Shown: positions 8,768 through 16,732, numbered from the stretch's first letter. The stretch: 64,000 bases of DNA from Allobosea sp. 67-29 (GCF_001898115.1 NZ_MKSQ01000026.1:377184-441183); one strand, 5' to 3'. The notes: a model not told the origin generated them from the letters alone. Numbers and translations are program-made.

Positions 8768-8784
8768 CCTATGAGCTTCATAGG
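8768..8784. promoter_or_regulatory. 17-bp inverted repeat, second candidate operator
   Basis: CCTATGA, spacer GCT, TCATAGG. It starts only nine bases after the first palindrome, about one helical turn from it, and 55 bases before the MarR-type gene. It could be a binding site for a different regulator or overlap the transcription start. Confidence 0.4.
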
Positions 8785-8838
8785 GGAAAGGAAGAAAAAG
8801 GGATGAATTGGTCAATCTTCAATCAGATGGGGTGAGGA

Positions 8839-9453
8839 ATGCACTTCAAATTGCATGGCGGCGAGCAATTTTCAGGCAGATCCTTGAATGGCCATCACCG
8901 GGCTAACGGTGATGGCGAAGTGGAAGACGGGCCCGACCGACGGGTCTCCGCATTCGATCTGGCCCGCGTCATCGAGCGGGTCAGCCGGCGCTTCCTCGAC
9001 TATCTGCGCCTTGAGCTCGGCAAGCTCGGGATCGAGGACATCTCGCCGGCGCAGGTCATGATTCTGCTGACGATCGGACAAGGCGAGATTGCCGTACGCG
9101 ACCTGCTGGACCGCGGGCATTACGGCGGCTCGAACGCATCCTACAATCTGAAGCAGCTCGTCGAGAGCGGCTATCTCGAGCGGGGGGCGTCTCCGCGCGA
9201 CAGACGGCTCGCCCGGATCTCGCTCTCGCTCAAGGGGCAGATGCTGTGCGAGCGCCTGCGCTTGCTCGATGAGGCCAATCCCCTCGCCGCTCGGACCGAG
9301 AGCGGGACCGAAGAAGACCTCCTGACCACCCATGAAACGCTCCGACGTCTCGAGCAGTGGTGGAACGACTCCCTCCGCTATGGCGGCGTCCTGCTGGCCT
9401 CATGCATATCCTATTCGTTCATCGTTCAGGATCTGGTCAATTCGCTGCTCTGA
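8839..9453 (+). CDS. MarR-family winged-helix regulator
   Basis: 204 residues with GGTGAGG directly upstream. Residues 40-170 form a MarR winged helix: VSAFDLARVIERVSRRFLDY, the DISPAQVMILLTIGQGE helix, a recognition helix in GGSNASYNLKQLVESGYLER and the wing SPRDRRLARISLSLKGQ. It resembles the LdtR/ExpG-like MarR group of Rhizobiales, which controls envelope and exopolysaccharide genes; that kinship is by eye. The domain should end around RRLEQWWNDSLRYG. The last 20 residues (GVLLASCISYSFIVQDLV) are read from DNA that also encodes the start of the next glycosyltransferase, an overlap of 52 bases. It probably regulates the divergent secretion operon or the glycosyltransferase. Confidence 0.85.
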   Translation: MHFKLHGGEQFSGRSLNGHHRANGDGEVEDGPDRRVSAFDLARVIERVSRRFLDYLRLELGKLGIEDISPAQVMILLTIGQGEIAVRDLLDRGHYGGSNASYNLKQLVESGYLERGASPRDRRLARISLSLKGQMLCERLRLLDEANPLAARTESGTEEDLLTTHETLRRLEQWWNDSLRYGGVLLASCISYSFIVQDLVNSLL

Positions 9454-10595
9454 TCGCGAGCCTCGTCGCCCGGGGCGACGAGGTCACGCTGATCACGGAG
9501 CGGCCGGCGCCGGAGCAGCCCGGCCTGCGTCAGCTTGCCTACACGGTCGGCGACGCCTCGACGCAGCACCCGGCCCTGGCCGCGACGGACTACCACCTGC
9601 GCACGGGCGAGGCCGTCGCCGGCCTGATGGCCCGCCTCGGCGCCGACGATCCGCCTGAGGTCGTCATCGGCCATACGGGCTGGGGCGGACTGCTCTTCGC
9701 ACGCGACGCCCTGCCGGACGCCGCGCTGCTGGGCTATTGCGAATACTATTATCGCAGCTCGGGATCGGATTTCGATTTCGGCGCGATCGAGCCGATTTCC
9801 CAGGCCGAACGGCAGCGCATCCGCATGCGCAACGCCGCGCAGCTGGTTGCCCTCGACGGGCTGGACGCAGCCTATGCGCCGACGCAATGGCAGCGTCAGC
9901 AATACCCTGCACCCTATCGTCCGCGCATCGGCGTCTGCCATGACGGCATCGATATCGCATCCTGCCGGCCCGATTCGCAGGCGCGCTTCACCTTGCCGGA
10001 CGGCCGCGAACTCCGGCCGGGAGCGCCCGTCGTCACCTTCGTCGCACGCGACCTCGATCCCTATCGCGGCTACCCGCAGTTCATGCGGGCGGCGGCTCGT
10101 CTGGCACAGGACGATCCAGGGCTGATCTTCGTCGTCGTCGGCGGCGACGGGCCGGGCTACGGACGCCCGCGCGAGGACGGCCGCCTCTGGCGCGAGGCCA
10201 TGCTGGCCGAAACGGAGCTGGCCGAACGGGTGGTCCACATCCCCTGGCTGCCGCATGAAAGCCTGGTCAGGCTGTTCCAGGTCTCAGCGGCCCATGTCTA
10301 TCTGACCGTGCCGTTCGTGCTGTCCTGGTCGCTGCTGGAGGCCATGGCCTGCGGCTGCCTCGTGGTAGCCTCGGATACGCCGCCGGTCCAGGAGGCGATT
10401 CGCGACGGCGTCAACGGCCTTCTCGCGCCATTCGATGCCCCGGCGATTCTGGCGCAGCGAATCGCCGAGGCGCTGCGGCGTCCGCAGGGCATGGCTTCGC
10501 TGCGGCGCGCCGCTCGCGAGACCGTTCGCGCCGGCTATGCGCGCGAGCTGTGCGTCGACCGCCAGATCGGCTGGATTCACCGCCTTGCCGGCTAG
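9402..10595 (+). CDS. GT4-family glycosyltransferase
   Basis: 397 residues from the ATG at 9402; the frame opens at 9357 but MHILFVHRSGSGQFAAL is the true GT-B N-terminus. Other landmarks are VVIGHTGWGGLLF, LLGYCEYYYR, CHDGIDI, VVTFVARDLDPYRGYPQFM (start of the second Rossmann domain), FVVVGGDGPGYG, and the donor-site region PFVLSWSLLEAMACGCLVVASDTPPVQEAI. The conserved EAMACG glutamate is present. The start lies inside the MarR gene, so the two are probably cotranscribed. No clear Shine-Dalgarno is seen, which fits translational coupling. Product unknown; surface polysaccharide is likely. Confidence 0.9.
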   Translation: MHILFVHRSGSGQFAALIASLVARGDEVTLITERPAPEQPGLRQLAYTVGDASTQHPALAATDYHLRTGEAVAGLMARLGADDPPEVVIGHTGWGGLLFARDALPDAALLGYCEYYYRSSGSDFDFGAIEPISQAERQRIRMRNAAQLVALDGLDAAYAPTQWQRQQYPAPYRPRIGVCHDGIDIASCRPDSQARFTLPDGRELRPGAPVVTFVARDLDPYRGYPQFMRAAARLAQDDPGLIFVVVGGDGPGYGRPREDGRLWREAMLAETELAERVVHIPWLPHESLVRLFQVSAAHVYLTVPFVLSWSLLEAMACGCLVVASDTPPVQEAIRDGVNGLLAPFDAPAILAQRIAEALRRPQGMASLRRAARETVRAGYARELCVDRQIGWIHRLAG

Positions 10596-10697
10596 ATCAT
10601 CGCGCGTCCTATCGGGCGCGATAACGATGATCTATCTCATTGCTGGAGCATCGAATTTTTCCAAAAAGTGGATTCCACTTTTCGGTCCGATGCTCTA
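10595..10697. repeat. Two-hairpin palindromic intergenic element (REP-like)
   Basis: It starts at the stop codon of the glycosyltransferase. The first hairpin pairs GATCATCG (10595-10602) with CGATGATC (10625-10632). The second pairs GAGCATCG (10646-10653) with CGATGCTC (10688-10695), and inside it AAAAGTGG (10664-10671) pairs with CCACTTTT (10675-10682) around a three-base loop. The style, with an inner AAAAGTGG/CCACTTTT pair in a larger palindrome, is that of dispersed intergenic repeats in Hyphomicrobiales genomes. It may also act as a bidirectional terminator between the convergent glycosyltransferase and MipA genes. Confidence 0.75.
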
Positions 10698-10703
10698 GGC
10701 GCC

Positions 10704-11519
10704 TCAGAGGTCCAGCCGGAACGAATAGCTTGCCCCGAGACCGATCGTGATCTGGTCACGTTGGCCGACCGTGCGCACGAGCGGTGAATTGGCCGCCTGG
10801 TCGATCATGCGGTCATAGCGCGCGAACAGCGTCGTCGACCATTGCTCCGACCAACTGTATTCTAGGGCTGTGGCGATGCCGATGCTCTTGGCGCCGCCGG
10901 TCGGACGGTAGGGGGCGAGGAAGCCGTTGGCCGCCGATTCGGGCAGGCTCACGCCGAAGTTGCGGCGCATATAGGAGGCGCTGCCCAGCGACAGGCGCGG
11001 CCCGCCGGAAAGAGTGAAGCGGCCAAGGCGCTCGACCCAGTCCGCGGAGAAATCGGCGACGACGCCATGGTGCCCGTGAAAGCCCTGCCGGACCTCGACG
11101 CGCGTCCGCAGCCGGTCCTGGATCGGCCAGTACTCCGCAAAGGCGCCGGCCTCGATCGTCCAGGGCACGTCGTGCATGCCGAAAAGCCGTTTGCTCGACG
11201 AGGAATAGCGCCCGCTCTTCCAGCCGCCGGCGACGCCGAAGCTGAAGCGGTCGGTCTCGTAAAGCGCATAGTCCAGGCTGTCGTCGGGCGCGCTGAACCC
11301 CTCCACCTCTCCGACGCGCCGCCAGCTGATCGAAGGCATGAAGGAGAATCCTGCCGCGCTCGCGCCGTCATATTTCGGGCCGAGCTCGGCCGTTCCGCCA
11401 AGGGTGATGATCCAGCCCTTGGCCGGCGCCGGATCGGTCAGGGCGGGCAAGGCATCCGCGGCCGCGGCGGCAGCCGGGAGCAGGACAAGGCAGGCAAGGC
11501 TTCCGATAGCGATACGCAA
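10704..11519 (-). CDS. MipA/OmpV-family outer-membrane protein
   Basis: The preferred start is the TTG at 11519, which has GGAGGA six bases upstream and gives a compact signal peptide (RIAIGSLACLVLLPAAAAA, cleaved before DALPAL). An ATG at 11600 is in frame and overlaps the regulator stop as ATGA but would add a 27-residue basic leader. The mature part, about 250 residues, has the family landmarks: WIITLGGTAELGPKYDGA, FMPSISWRR, the FHGHHGVVADFSADWV strand, GPRLSLGSASYM and a C-terminal ITIGLGASYSFRLDL strand ending in a hydrophobic residue as outer-membrane barrels do. MipA family members scaffold peptidoglycan enzymes or form barrels. Its position behind a two-component system suggests its expression or function is tied to envelope sensing. 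Confidence 0.85.
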   Translation of the reverse strand: MRIAIGSLACLVLLPAAAAAADALPALTDPAPAKGWIITLGGTAELGPKYDGASAAGFSFMPSISWRRVGEVEGFSAPDDSLDYALYETDRFSFGVAGGWKSGRYSSSSKRLFGMHDVPWTIEAGAFAEYWPIQDRLRTRVEVRQGFHGHHGVVADFSADWVERLGRFTLSGGPRLSLGSASYMRRNFGVSLPESAANGFLAPYRPTGGAKSIGIATALEYSWSEQWSTTLFARYDRMIDQAANSPLVRTVGQRDQITIGLGASYSFRLDL

Positions 11520-11596
11520 CCCAGTTCCTCCACGCACCCCGGCTCCGGCCACGCCTCTCGCAGGTGCGGACGACAGTGCCATCACGGTCCGCCACA

Positions 11597-12973
11597 TCAT
11601 TCCACGATCGTCCGGCTCAATCGGATACCGAGTTTCTTGATGCGGTGCCAGAGGCTGCGCTCGGCGATGCCCAGCATCCGAGCCGCCTTGACCTGCACGC
11701 CGTCGCTACGGCGCAGCGCCTCGAGGATGAAGTCGCGCTCGATGCGCTCGAGCTCGGCATCGAGGTCGCGCGGCAGCATGTCGCTGCCGGCGCGCCTTTG
11801 CGCCTCGAACAGGTCGCGCGGCAGATCCTGGACATCGATCACCGCATTCTTGGCAACGATCAGGGCGCGCTCGACGCAGTTGTGAAGTTCCCGGATGTTC
11901 CCCGGCCAGCTATGCGCCGACATTGCCGCCAGCGCGGCCGGCGAGAAGCCCGACACACGCTTGCCCACCGCCTCCGACAGGGCGGCGAGGAAATGCGCGA
12001 CGAGCAACGGAATATCCTCCGGCCGCTCGCGCAGGGCCGGGAGGCGGATGGGGAAGACGTTCAGGCGGTAGAACAGGTCCTCGCGGAAGCGCCCCTGGGC
12101 CACGGCCTCGCGCATGTCCTTATGCGTTGCCGCGACCAGCCGGACATCCGCGGCCTGGCTGCGGCTGGCGCCGACCGGCTCGAAGCTGCGCTCCTGCACC
12201 ACGCGCAGCAGCTTCGCCTGGATGGCGAGCGGCATGTCGCCGATCTCGTCGAGGAACAACGTTCCACCTTCGGCGGCGGCGAAGCGGCCGATGCGGTTGG
12301 CGACGGCGCCGGTGAAGGCGCCCTTGACGTGGCCGAAGAGCTCGCTCTCGAGCAGTGTCTCGGGAATGGCCGCACAGTTGACCGCGATGAAGGGCCGGCT
12401 GCGGCGCGGGCTGTTGAAGTGGATGGCCCTGGCGACGAGCTCCTTGCCCGTGCCGCTTTCGCCGTTCAGCATCACGGTGGCGCGGGTCTCGCAGACCTCG
12501 GTGACCTGCTCGATCACGCGGCGGAATGAGGCGCTGTTGCCGATCAGCGTATCGAAGCTGTGGCGCCCCTCCAGCTCGCTGCGCAGGCGTTCGTTGTCGC
12601 GCACGACGTCGGCAAGGCGCAGCGCCCGCCTGATCGTGGCGGCGACATCCTCGATCTCGAAGGGCTTGGCGATGTAGTCGAACGCGCCTTCCTTCACCAG
12701 CTCGACCGCGTCGCGCACCGCCGCGAAGGCCGTGACGATGACGACCGGCAGCTCGGGCCAGCGGCCGCGGACCTCGCGCAGGAGCCCGCGCCCGTCCATG
12801 GCGGGGAGCCTGAGATCCGTCAGCACGAGATCGAAGCGCGTTTGCTCCAGCGCCGCGAGCGCGGCCTGGGCGCTGGTCACCGCCGTCGCCCGGTAGCCAA
12901 GATCCTCGAGCGCAGCCGCGAGGACATCGGCCAGGCGTTCTTCATCGTCGACGACCAGGATGGCGTGGCTCAC
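11597..12973 (-). CDS. Sigma-54-dependent response regulator, NtrC/DctD type
   Basis: 458 residues in the order receiver (1-120, phosphoacceptor D53 in LVLTDLRLP, acid pocket DDEE), AAA+ domain (about 145-380) and C-terminal Fis-type helix-turn-helix. The AAA+ part has Walker A GESGTGKE, the sigma-54 contacting loop GAFTGA within LFGHVKGAFTGAVANR, Walker B TLFLDEIGDM and an arginine finger region. The end VKAARMLGIAERSLWHRIKK is the DNA-binding helix. It activates sigma-54 promoters after phosphorylation, very likely by the kinase whose gene overlaps it by four bases. Target promoters are not evident; no convincing -24/-12 element was picked out nearby by eye. Confidence 0.95.
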   Translation of the reverse strand: MSHAILVVDDEERLADVLAAALEDLGYRATAVTSAQAALAALEQTRFDLVLTDLRLPAMDGRGLLREVRGRWPELPVVIVTAFAAVRDAVELVKEGAFDYIAKPFEIEDVAATIRRALRLADVVRDNERLRSELEGRHSFDTLIGNSASFRRVIEQVTEVCETRATVMLNGESGTGKELVARAIHFNSPRRSRPFIAVNCAAIPETLLESELFGHVKGAFTGAVANRIGRFAAAEGGTLFLDEIGDMPLAIQAKLLRVVQERSFEPVGASRSQAADVRLVAATHKDMREAVAQGRFREDLFYRLNVFPIRLPALRERPEDIPLLVAHFLAALSEAVGKRVSGFSPAALAAMSAHSWPGNIRELHNCVERALIVAKNAVIDVQDLPRDLFEAQRRAGSDMLPRDLDAELERIERDFILEALRRSDGVQVKAARMLGIAERSLWHRIKKLGIRLSRTIVE

Positions 12974-14697
12974 GCGATGTCTCCCTTGCGGGCCCGCGGC
13001 AGGGCGAGCGTGAAGGTGGCGCCCTGCCCGGGCTCGCTTTCGCAGGTGACGGTGCCGCCATGGGCCGCCGCCACGCTCTGCACTTTGGCAAGACCGAGGC
13101 CGGTCCCCTTCACCTTCGTGGTGAAGAAGGGGTTGAAGACCTCGGAGCGGATCGCCTCCGGCACGCCCGGCCCCTCATCGCGGATCGCCAGCGAGACGAT
13201 GTCGGGGCTCGCCGCCAGACTCGCGAAGATGGTGCCTCCGGATGGCATCGCATCCATCGCGTTCAGGATCAGATTGAGGCAGGCCTGGTGAAGCTGGTCC
13301 GCATCGCCGACGACCTCTCCGCCCCCGCTGTTATCGTCGATGCGAAGCGCGATGCCGTGGCGCGCAAGCTCCGGAGCGGCGATGGCCGCGACACGGTCAA
13401 TGACGCTGCGCAGCGGCAGACGGCTGCGCACGGGTGGGCGCGGCTGGGCGAAGTCGAGGAATTCCCGCATCAGCGTCTCGATGCGGCGCACCTCGTCGAT
13501 GACGTAGCCGAGCATCTTCTCCTCGGTCTCGCCGAGCTTCGCCCGGTTTCGCACCACCTCCGTCGAGGTCTTGATGATCCCGAGCGGATTGCGGACCTCG
13601 TGGGCGATGACCATGGCGGCCTGGCCCAGCGCCGACAGCCTGTCGCGACGACGCAGCTCCGTCTCCAGTTCCTGCAGCTTGCCCAGCCGCTCGGCCATGC
13701 CGTTGAAGCCGCCGGCCAGTTCCGCGATCTCGCGACCGCCGCCGATCGGGACGCGCTGCCCGAAATCCCCGGCGGCGATCGCGCGCACGCCCCTGGTCAA
13801 CGCCCGGACGGGACGCACCAGCACCTCCGACATCAGGCTCCCGACCAGCACGGCGATCAGGCTGCCGAGCACGAAGATGCCGAGGAAGAGGCGCTCGCGT
13901 CCGAGCTGTTCAAGCAGGCCGACCTCGTTGCGCAGGCCGATGAAGCTAACCGCGGCGAGATGCCCGTCGATGCCGCGAAAGCCGGAATAGACCGCGCGAT
14001 AGGCTCCGTCCCCGGCGCCGGGGTCGAAGATCTCGTCCTCGCCGGCATCGAGCCGCGCCTTGATCGCTTCCGGCACCACGGTCGGCTTCTCGCCATGCGT
14101 CTGCATGATGGGTTCGAGCGTGCCGTCGAAGTCGGAAAACAGCGTCACCTCCAGCGAAGTGACCACCTTGATGCCGCCCAGATAATTGTCGTCGAGCCAG
14201 CTCCCCACCAGGATGTTGGCCGGCTGCCCGTTGATCGTGATCGACTGCACCGCGCCGGCCATGAGCCAACGCTGGCCGTCGGCGGCGATCTTGAAGAGGC
14301 CTTGCCCCGTCGCGGTCGGCAACTCGCCGATCGCCTTGAAGGAGCGCGAGGAGAAGATCACCTCGCCGCCCGGACGATAGATGGCGATGAGATCGTAGCC
14401 GACCGAGCTCAGGACGGCGAACTCGCGCTCGGCGGTGCGCTGGATCCGGGTGTCGTCGGGGCTATGCTCGAGGCGATGGCCGATCACGCCGGCGACGCGC
14501 TGGGCCTCCTGCACGGCCTCGACGATCTCCAGCCTGAAGAAGCGCGAGGTCTCCCGCAGCCAGTGCCCGACATTGTCTTCGAAGGCGCTCGAGATCAGCT
14601 TCGCCGCGATGAAGGCCGAGGCCAGCATCGCCGGCACGCTGACCAGCATGAAGCCGATGACGAGCCTGAGCCGGAGCGACGTCACCTGTCCGGCCAT
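12970..14697 (-). CDS. Membrane sensor histidine kinase, partner of the sigma-54 regulator
   Basis: 575 residues. TM1 is near residues 12-34 (IGFMLVSVPAMLASAFIAA), then a periplasmic sensor region of about 230 residues with a Cache-like FAVLSSVGYDLIAIYRPGGEVIF stretch, and TM2 at about 269-290. HAMP follows (VRPVRALTRGVRAIAAGDFG), then a HisKA helix with H366 in AHEVRNPLG and a HATPase_c domain with N-box LNLILNAMDAM, G1 DEGPGVP and G2 GTGLGLA. It resembles DctB-like kinases that pair with NtrC-type regulators. The ligand is unknown; its gene follows the DUF2147 gene by 58 bases in the same direction. Confidence 0.93.
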   Translation of the reverse strand: MAGQVTSLRLRLVIGFMLVSVPAMLASAFIAAKLISSAFEDNVGHWLRETSRFFRLEIVEAVQEAQRVAGVIGHRLEHSPDDTRIQRTAEREFAVLSSVGYDLIAIYRPGGEVIFSSRSFKAIGELPTATGQGLFKIAADGQRWLMAGAVQSITINGQPANILVGSWLDDNYLGGIKVVTSLEVTLFSDFDGTLEPIMQTHGEKPTVVPEAIKARLDAGEDEIFDPGAGDGAYRAVYSGFRGIDGHLAAVSFIGLRNEVGLLEQLGRERLFLGIFVLGSLIAVLVGSLMSEVLVRPVRALTRGVRAIAAGDFGQRVPIGGGREIAELAGGFNGMAERLGKLQELETELRRRDRLSALGQAAMVIAHEVRNPLGIIKTSTEVVRNRAKLGETEEKMLGYVIDEVRRIETLMREFLDFAQPRPPVRSRLPLRSVIDRVAAIAAPELARHGIALRIDDNSGGGEVVGDADQLHQACLNLILNAMDAMPSGGTIFASLAASPDIVSLAIRDEGPGVPEAIRSEVFNPFFTTKVKGTGLGLAKVQSVAAAHGGTVTCESEPGQGATFTLALPRARKGDIA

Positions 14698-14755
14698 GGC
14701 GGGGCGCCGAGGCCGGCCGGGCAGCGCCCGCTCCTTCTGTTGGAGGGTCGCGGCA

Positions 14756-15181
14756 TCAGGGTTGCCTCGTCCAGGTGTCGTCGTCGCAGATCAGCCCGCC
14801 GAACACGCAGCCGCGGACGACGAGCGTGTCGCGTGCGGCCAGTTCCAGCGTGGTGCGATACGTCTTGCCGTCGGAGGGATTGTAGCCCTCGCCGGCGAGA
14901 TTGCCGGGCCCCTCGGGCCTGAAGCCGCTGAGCACCTGCAGGCCGAGCAGCGAGCGCGACCGCAAGCTCTCGTCGGGATTGAAGCGGTCGATCCGCGGCT
15001 CCCTGAGCCAGACGATCCGTCCGCACAGGGCCGCGCCGCAGCGGCCGATGGCGATTTCCGATTCCCCGTCGGAATCGCGCCAGCGCCCGACGATATCGGC
15101 CATGGGGTCGGCCTGCGCCGGCATCGGCACTCCTCCTGCCAGCGCCACCGCGACCGCCATCATCCGCAACCTACCGCTCAT
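14756..15181 (-). CDS. Secreted DUF2147-family protein
   Basis: 141 residues from the ATG at 15181, which has GGGGAG seven bases upstream; an ATG two codons earlier sits too close to that site. The signal peptide runs through MAVAVALAGGVPMPAQA, with cleavage before DPMADIVG. The mature part shows the family pattern: GRWRDSDGESEIAIGRCG, LCGRIVWL, GLQVLSGFRP, GEGYNPSDGKTYRTTLEL and a C-terminal LVVRGCVFGGLICDDDTW. DUF2147 proteins are small periplasmic beta-barrel, lipocalin-like proteins that may bind a lipid or small ligand. It overlaps the end of the second small EamA gene by 11 bases and so belongs to that operon. Confidence 0.85.
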   Translation of the reverse strand: MSGRLRMMAVAVALAGGVPMPAQADPMADIVGRWRDSDGESEIAIGRCGAALCGRIVWLREPRIDRFNPDESLRSRSLLGLQVLSGFRPEGPGNLAGEGYNPSDGKTYRTTLELAARDTLVVRGCVFGGLICDDDTWTRQP

Positions 15182-15575
15182 CGTCATGCTCCCCGCCGAG
15201 CAGCACCACGCCGGCGATGATCAGGGCGATGCCGCCGGCGCGCGGCAGGTCGATCCTCTCGCCGAAGGCGCTCCAGGCAAGCAGCGGCACCGTGATATAG
15301 ACCAATCCCGTCATCGGGAAGGCACGGCTGAGCGGCATGTCGCGCAGGATCGCCATCCAGACGAAGAAAGTCGCGAGATAGCCGGCGATCGCCAGCCAGA
15401 CGCCCGGCAGCGTGACAGAGCGTGCCAGCATGGCGAAGCCGAAATCCATGTCGCCGAGGCCGTCCGCCCCCCATTTGAAGGCGAGCTGCGTGCCGGTGTC
15501 GAGCGCGATGAAGGCGAGCCAGATCACAAGCTGGCGCCAGCGTGCGACAAGTTCGGTGGATGTGGTGGCGCTCAT
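15171..15575 (-). CDS. Four-helix SMR/EamA-type membrane protein (second of pair)
   Basis: 134 residues from the ATG at 15575, which overlaps the acyltransferase stop as ATGA. Four transmembrane helices are visible: LVIWLAFIALDTGTQLAF, LPGVWLAIAGYLATFFVWMA, FPMTGLVYITVPLLAWSAF and GIALIIAGVVLLGG. The pattern RDMPLSRAFPMTGLVY and ERIDLPRAGGIALIIAGVVLL is shared with small multidrug resistance proteins and with ArnE/ArnF, the two halves of the aminoarabinose-lipid flippase. The operon encodes a second such protein, so they may form a heterodimer. It could flip or export the operon's amine product; the SMR drug-exporter role is an alternative. Confidence 0.8.
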   Translation of the reverse strand: MSATTSTELVARWRQLVIWLAFIALDTGTQLAFKWGADGLGDMDFGFAMLARSVTLPGVWLAIAGYLATFFVWMAILRDMPLSRAFPMTGLVYITVPLLAWSAFGERIDLPRAGGIALIIAGVVLLGGEHDDER

Positions 15576-16732
15576 GCCGCCTTCCTTCCGGGTCTGCCGG
15601 CGAGGTCCGGATCGAATCTGTCGAAGCCGATCCACGGGCTCAGGCGCCGCAGGACCCATTGCAGCGCGGTCACGCGATGACGGACATGGAGCACGGAGGG
15701 AACCAGCCGACTGCCGAAACGCAGCTTCGAGGCATAGGCGGTCTGCCCGCTCTGGAACAGACCCACGCCGCGCGCGATGCAGAAGCGGATATTCGCCATC
15801 CAGCTCACCGCATACAGGTTGTGTTCGCGAGCCAGCGGGTAGCGCATGCCCAGGAACTTGTCGATGACACGATCCGCCTCGACGAGCAGGAGGTTGAACG
15901 CGCAGAGTTCCGCCCCGACCCAGTAGAGCGCAAAGACGGCCCGCTCGCCGAGCGCCTGCGAGACCGCGGCGAAATAGCCTTGCGGCAGGACTTCGAGGTC
16001 ACCGTAGTCGAGCCCGCTTTGCCGGCGCGTCGCTTCGTAGAGCGCGTCGATCTCGGCCTCCAGCCCGGAAATCCCGCTTCTGAACTCGATCCGGACCTCG
16101 CCGGCCTTGCCGAGCTTGCGGCGGATATCCTTGCGGGTGGCAGCCGACAGCGTGGCCAGATAGCCGCCCTCGTCCGGGAACGGCAGGTCGAGCACCGCGA
16201 CGGGCAGGCTGGCGATACGCACAAATCCCGCCTGCTTCAGAAGGTTCGCGGCCTCGAATTCTTCGGCGGGCGCGAGGTCCTTCCAGACCAGGAGCTGGGC
16301 TCCCTCGGCCGTGCCCTGGCGCGACAGGGCTTCCAGGATGGCGTCGAGCGCGGCCGAGCGTCCGGCTTCGTCGAGCCGCGGCGAAAAGCCGAGATGGCAG
16401 CGCTCGGCATAAGGCGATCCGATGCAGAGCGCCTTCAGCGTCAGCAGCCCGGGCAGATGGCGAAACAGCGCGTCACCGAGCCGGCGTAGCCTGCCCTGCA
16501 GCGGCGTATCGAGACGGTAGCTCAGCCTGAACAACGGTGCGACCGCGACGATCTCGCCATTGCGCTCGGCCACCAGAGCGGCGACGCGCAATCCCATGCC
16601 CGACGCGGCCGCAGCCTCCTCGCAGGCGCGGTAATAGGCGTGGCATTCGGCTTCGCCCGGGAGGCAGGCATCCCAGGCGGAGGCGGCGATCTCGGCCACG
16701 CTCTCGACGATCCGGGCGGTCGGCGCGCTCAT
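15572..16732 (-). CDS. FemAB/GNAT-fold acyl- or aminoacyltransferase
   Basis: 386 residues from the ATG at 16732, which overlaps the hydrolase stop (ATGA); the open frame continues far upstream but only as a shadow of neighbouring genes. The N-terminal half includes WDACLPGEAECHAYYRACEEA and the C-terminal half has the second GNAT fold of the FemAB-like families (Acetyltransf_6/FemAB_like): YLATLSAATRKDIRRKL, DALYEATRRQSGLDYGDLE, GELCAFNLLL-like AELCAFNLLLVEADRVIDK, then FCIARGVGLFQSGQTAYASK. Such enzymes transfer an acyl or aminoacyl group to an amine, sometimes on a lipid. It probably acylates the amine made by the aminotransferase of the same operon; the donor is unknown. Confidence 0.8.
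   Translation of the reverse strand: MSAPTARIVESVAEIAASAWDACLPGEAECHAYYRACEEAAAASGMGLRVAALVAERNGEIVAVAPLFRLSYRLDTPLQGRLRRLGDALFRHLPGLLTLKALCIGSPYAERCHLGFSPRLDEAGRSAALDAILEALSRQGTAEGAQLLVWKDLAPAEEFEAANLLKQAGFVRIASLPVAVLDLPFPDEGGYLATLSAATRKDIRRKLGKAGEVRIEFRSGISGLEAEIDALYEATRRQSGLDYGDLEVLPQGYFAAVSQALGERAVFALYWVGAELCAFNLLLVEADRVIDKFLGMRYPLAREHNLYAVSWMANIRFCIARGVGLFQSGQTAYASKLRFGSRLVPSVLHVRHRVTALQWVLRRLSPWIGFDRFDPDLAGRPGRKAA

Larger units (their letters stand above)
8525..8838. other. AT-rich divergent intergenic region between T1SS and MarR genes
   Basis: A 314-bp gap with no gene. From about 8620 the DNA is much richer in A+T than its surroundings, fitting two divergent promoters and perhaps foreign origin. 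It contains two perfect palindromes listed separately and the Shine-Dalgarno-like GGTGAGG just before the MarR start. Confidence 0.6.

Noticed and set aside
13060..14922. 620-codon plus-strand frame antisense to the sensor kinase
   Set aside because: It is a GC-rich shadow frame without domain signatures; the minus-strand kinase has all its motifs.
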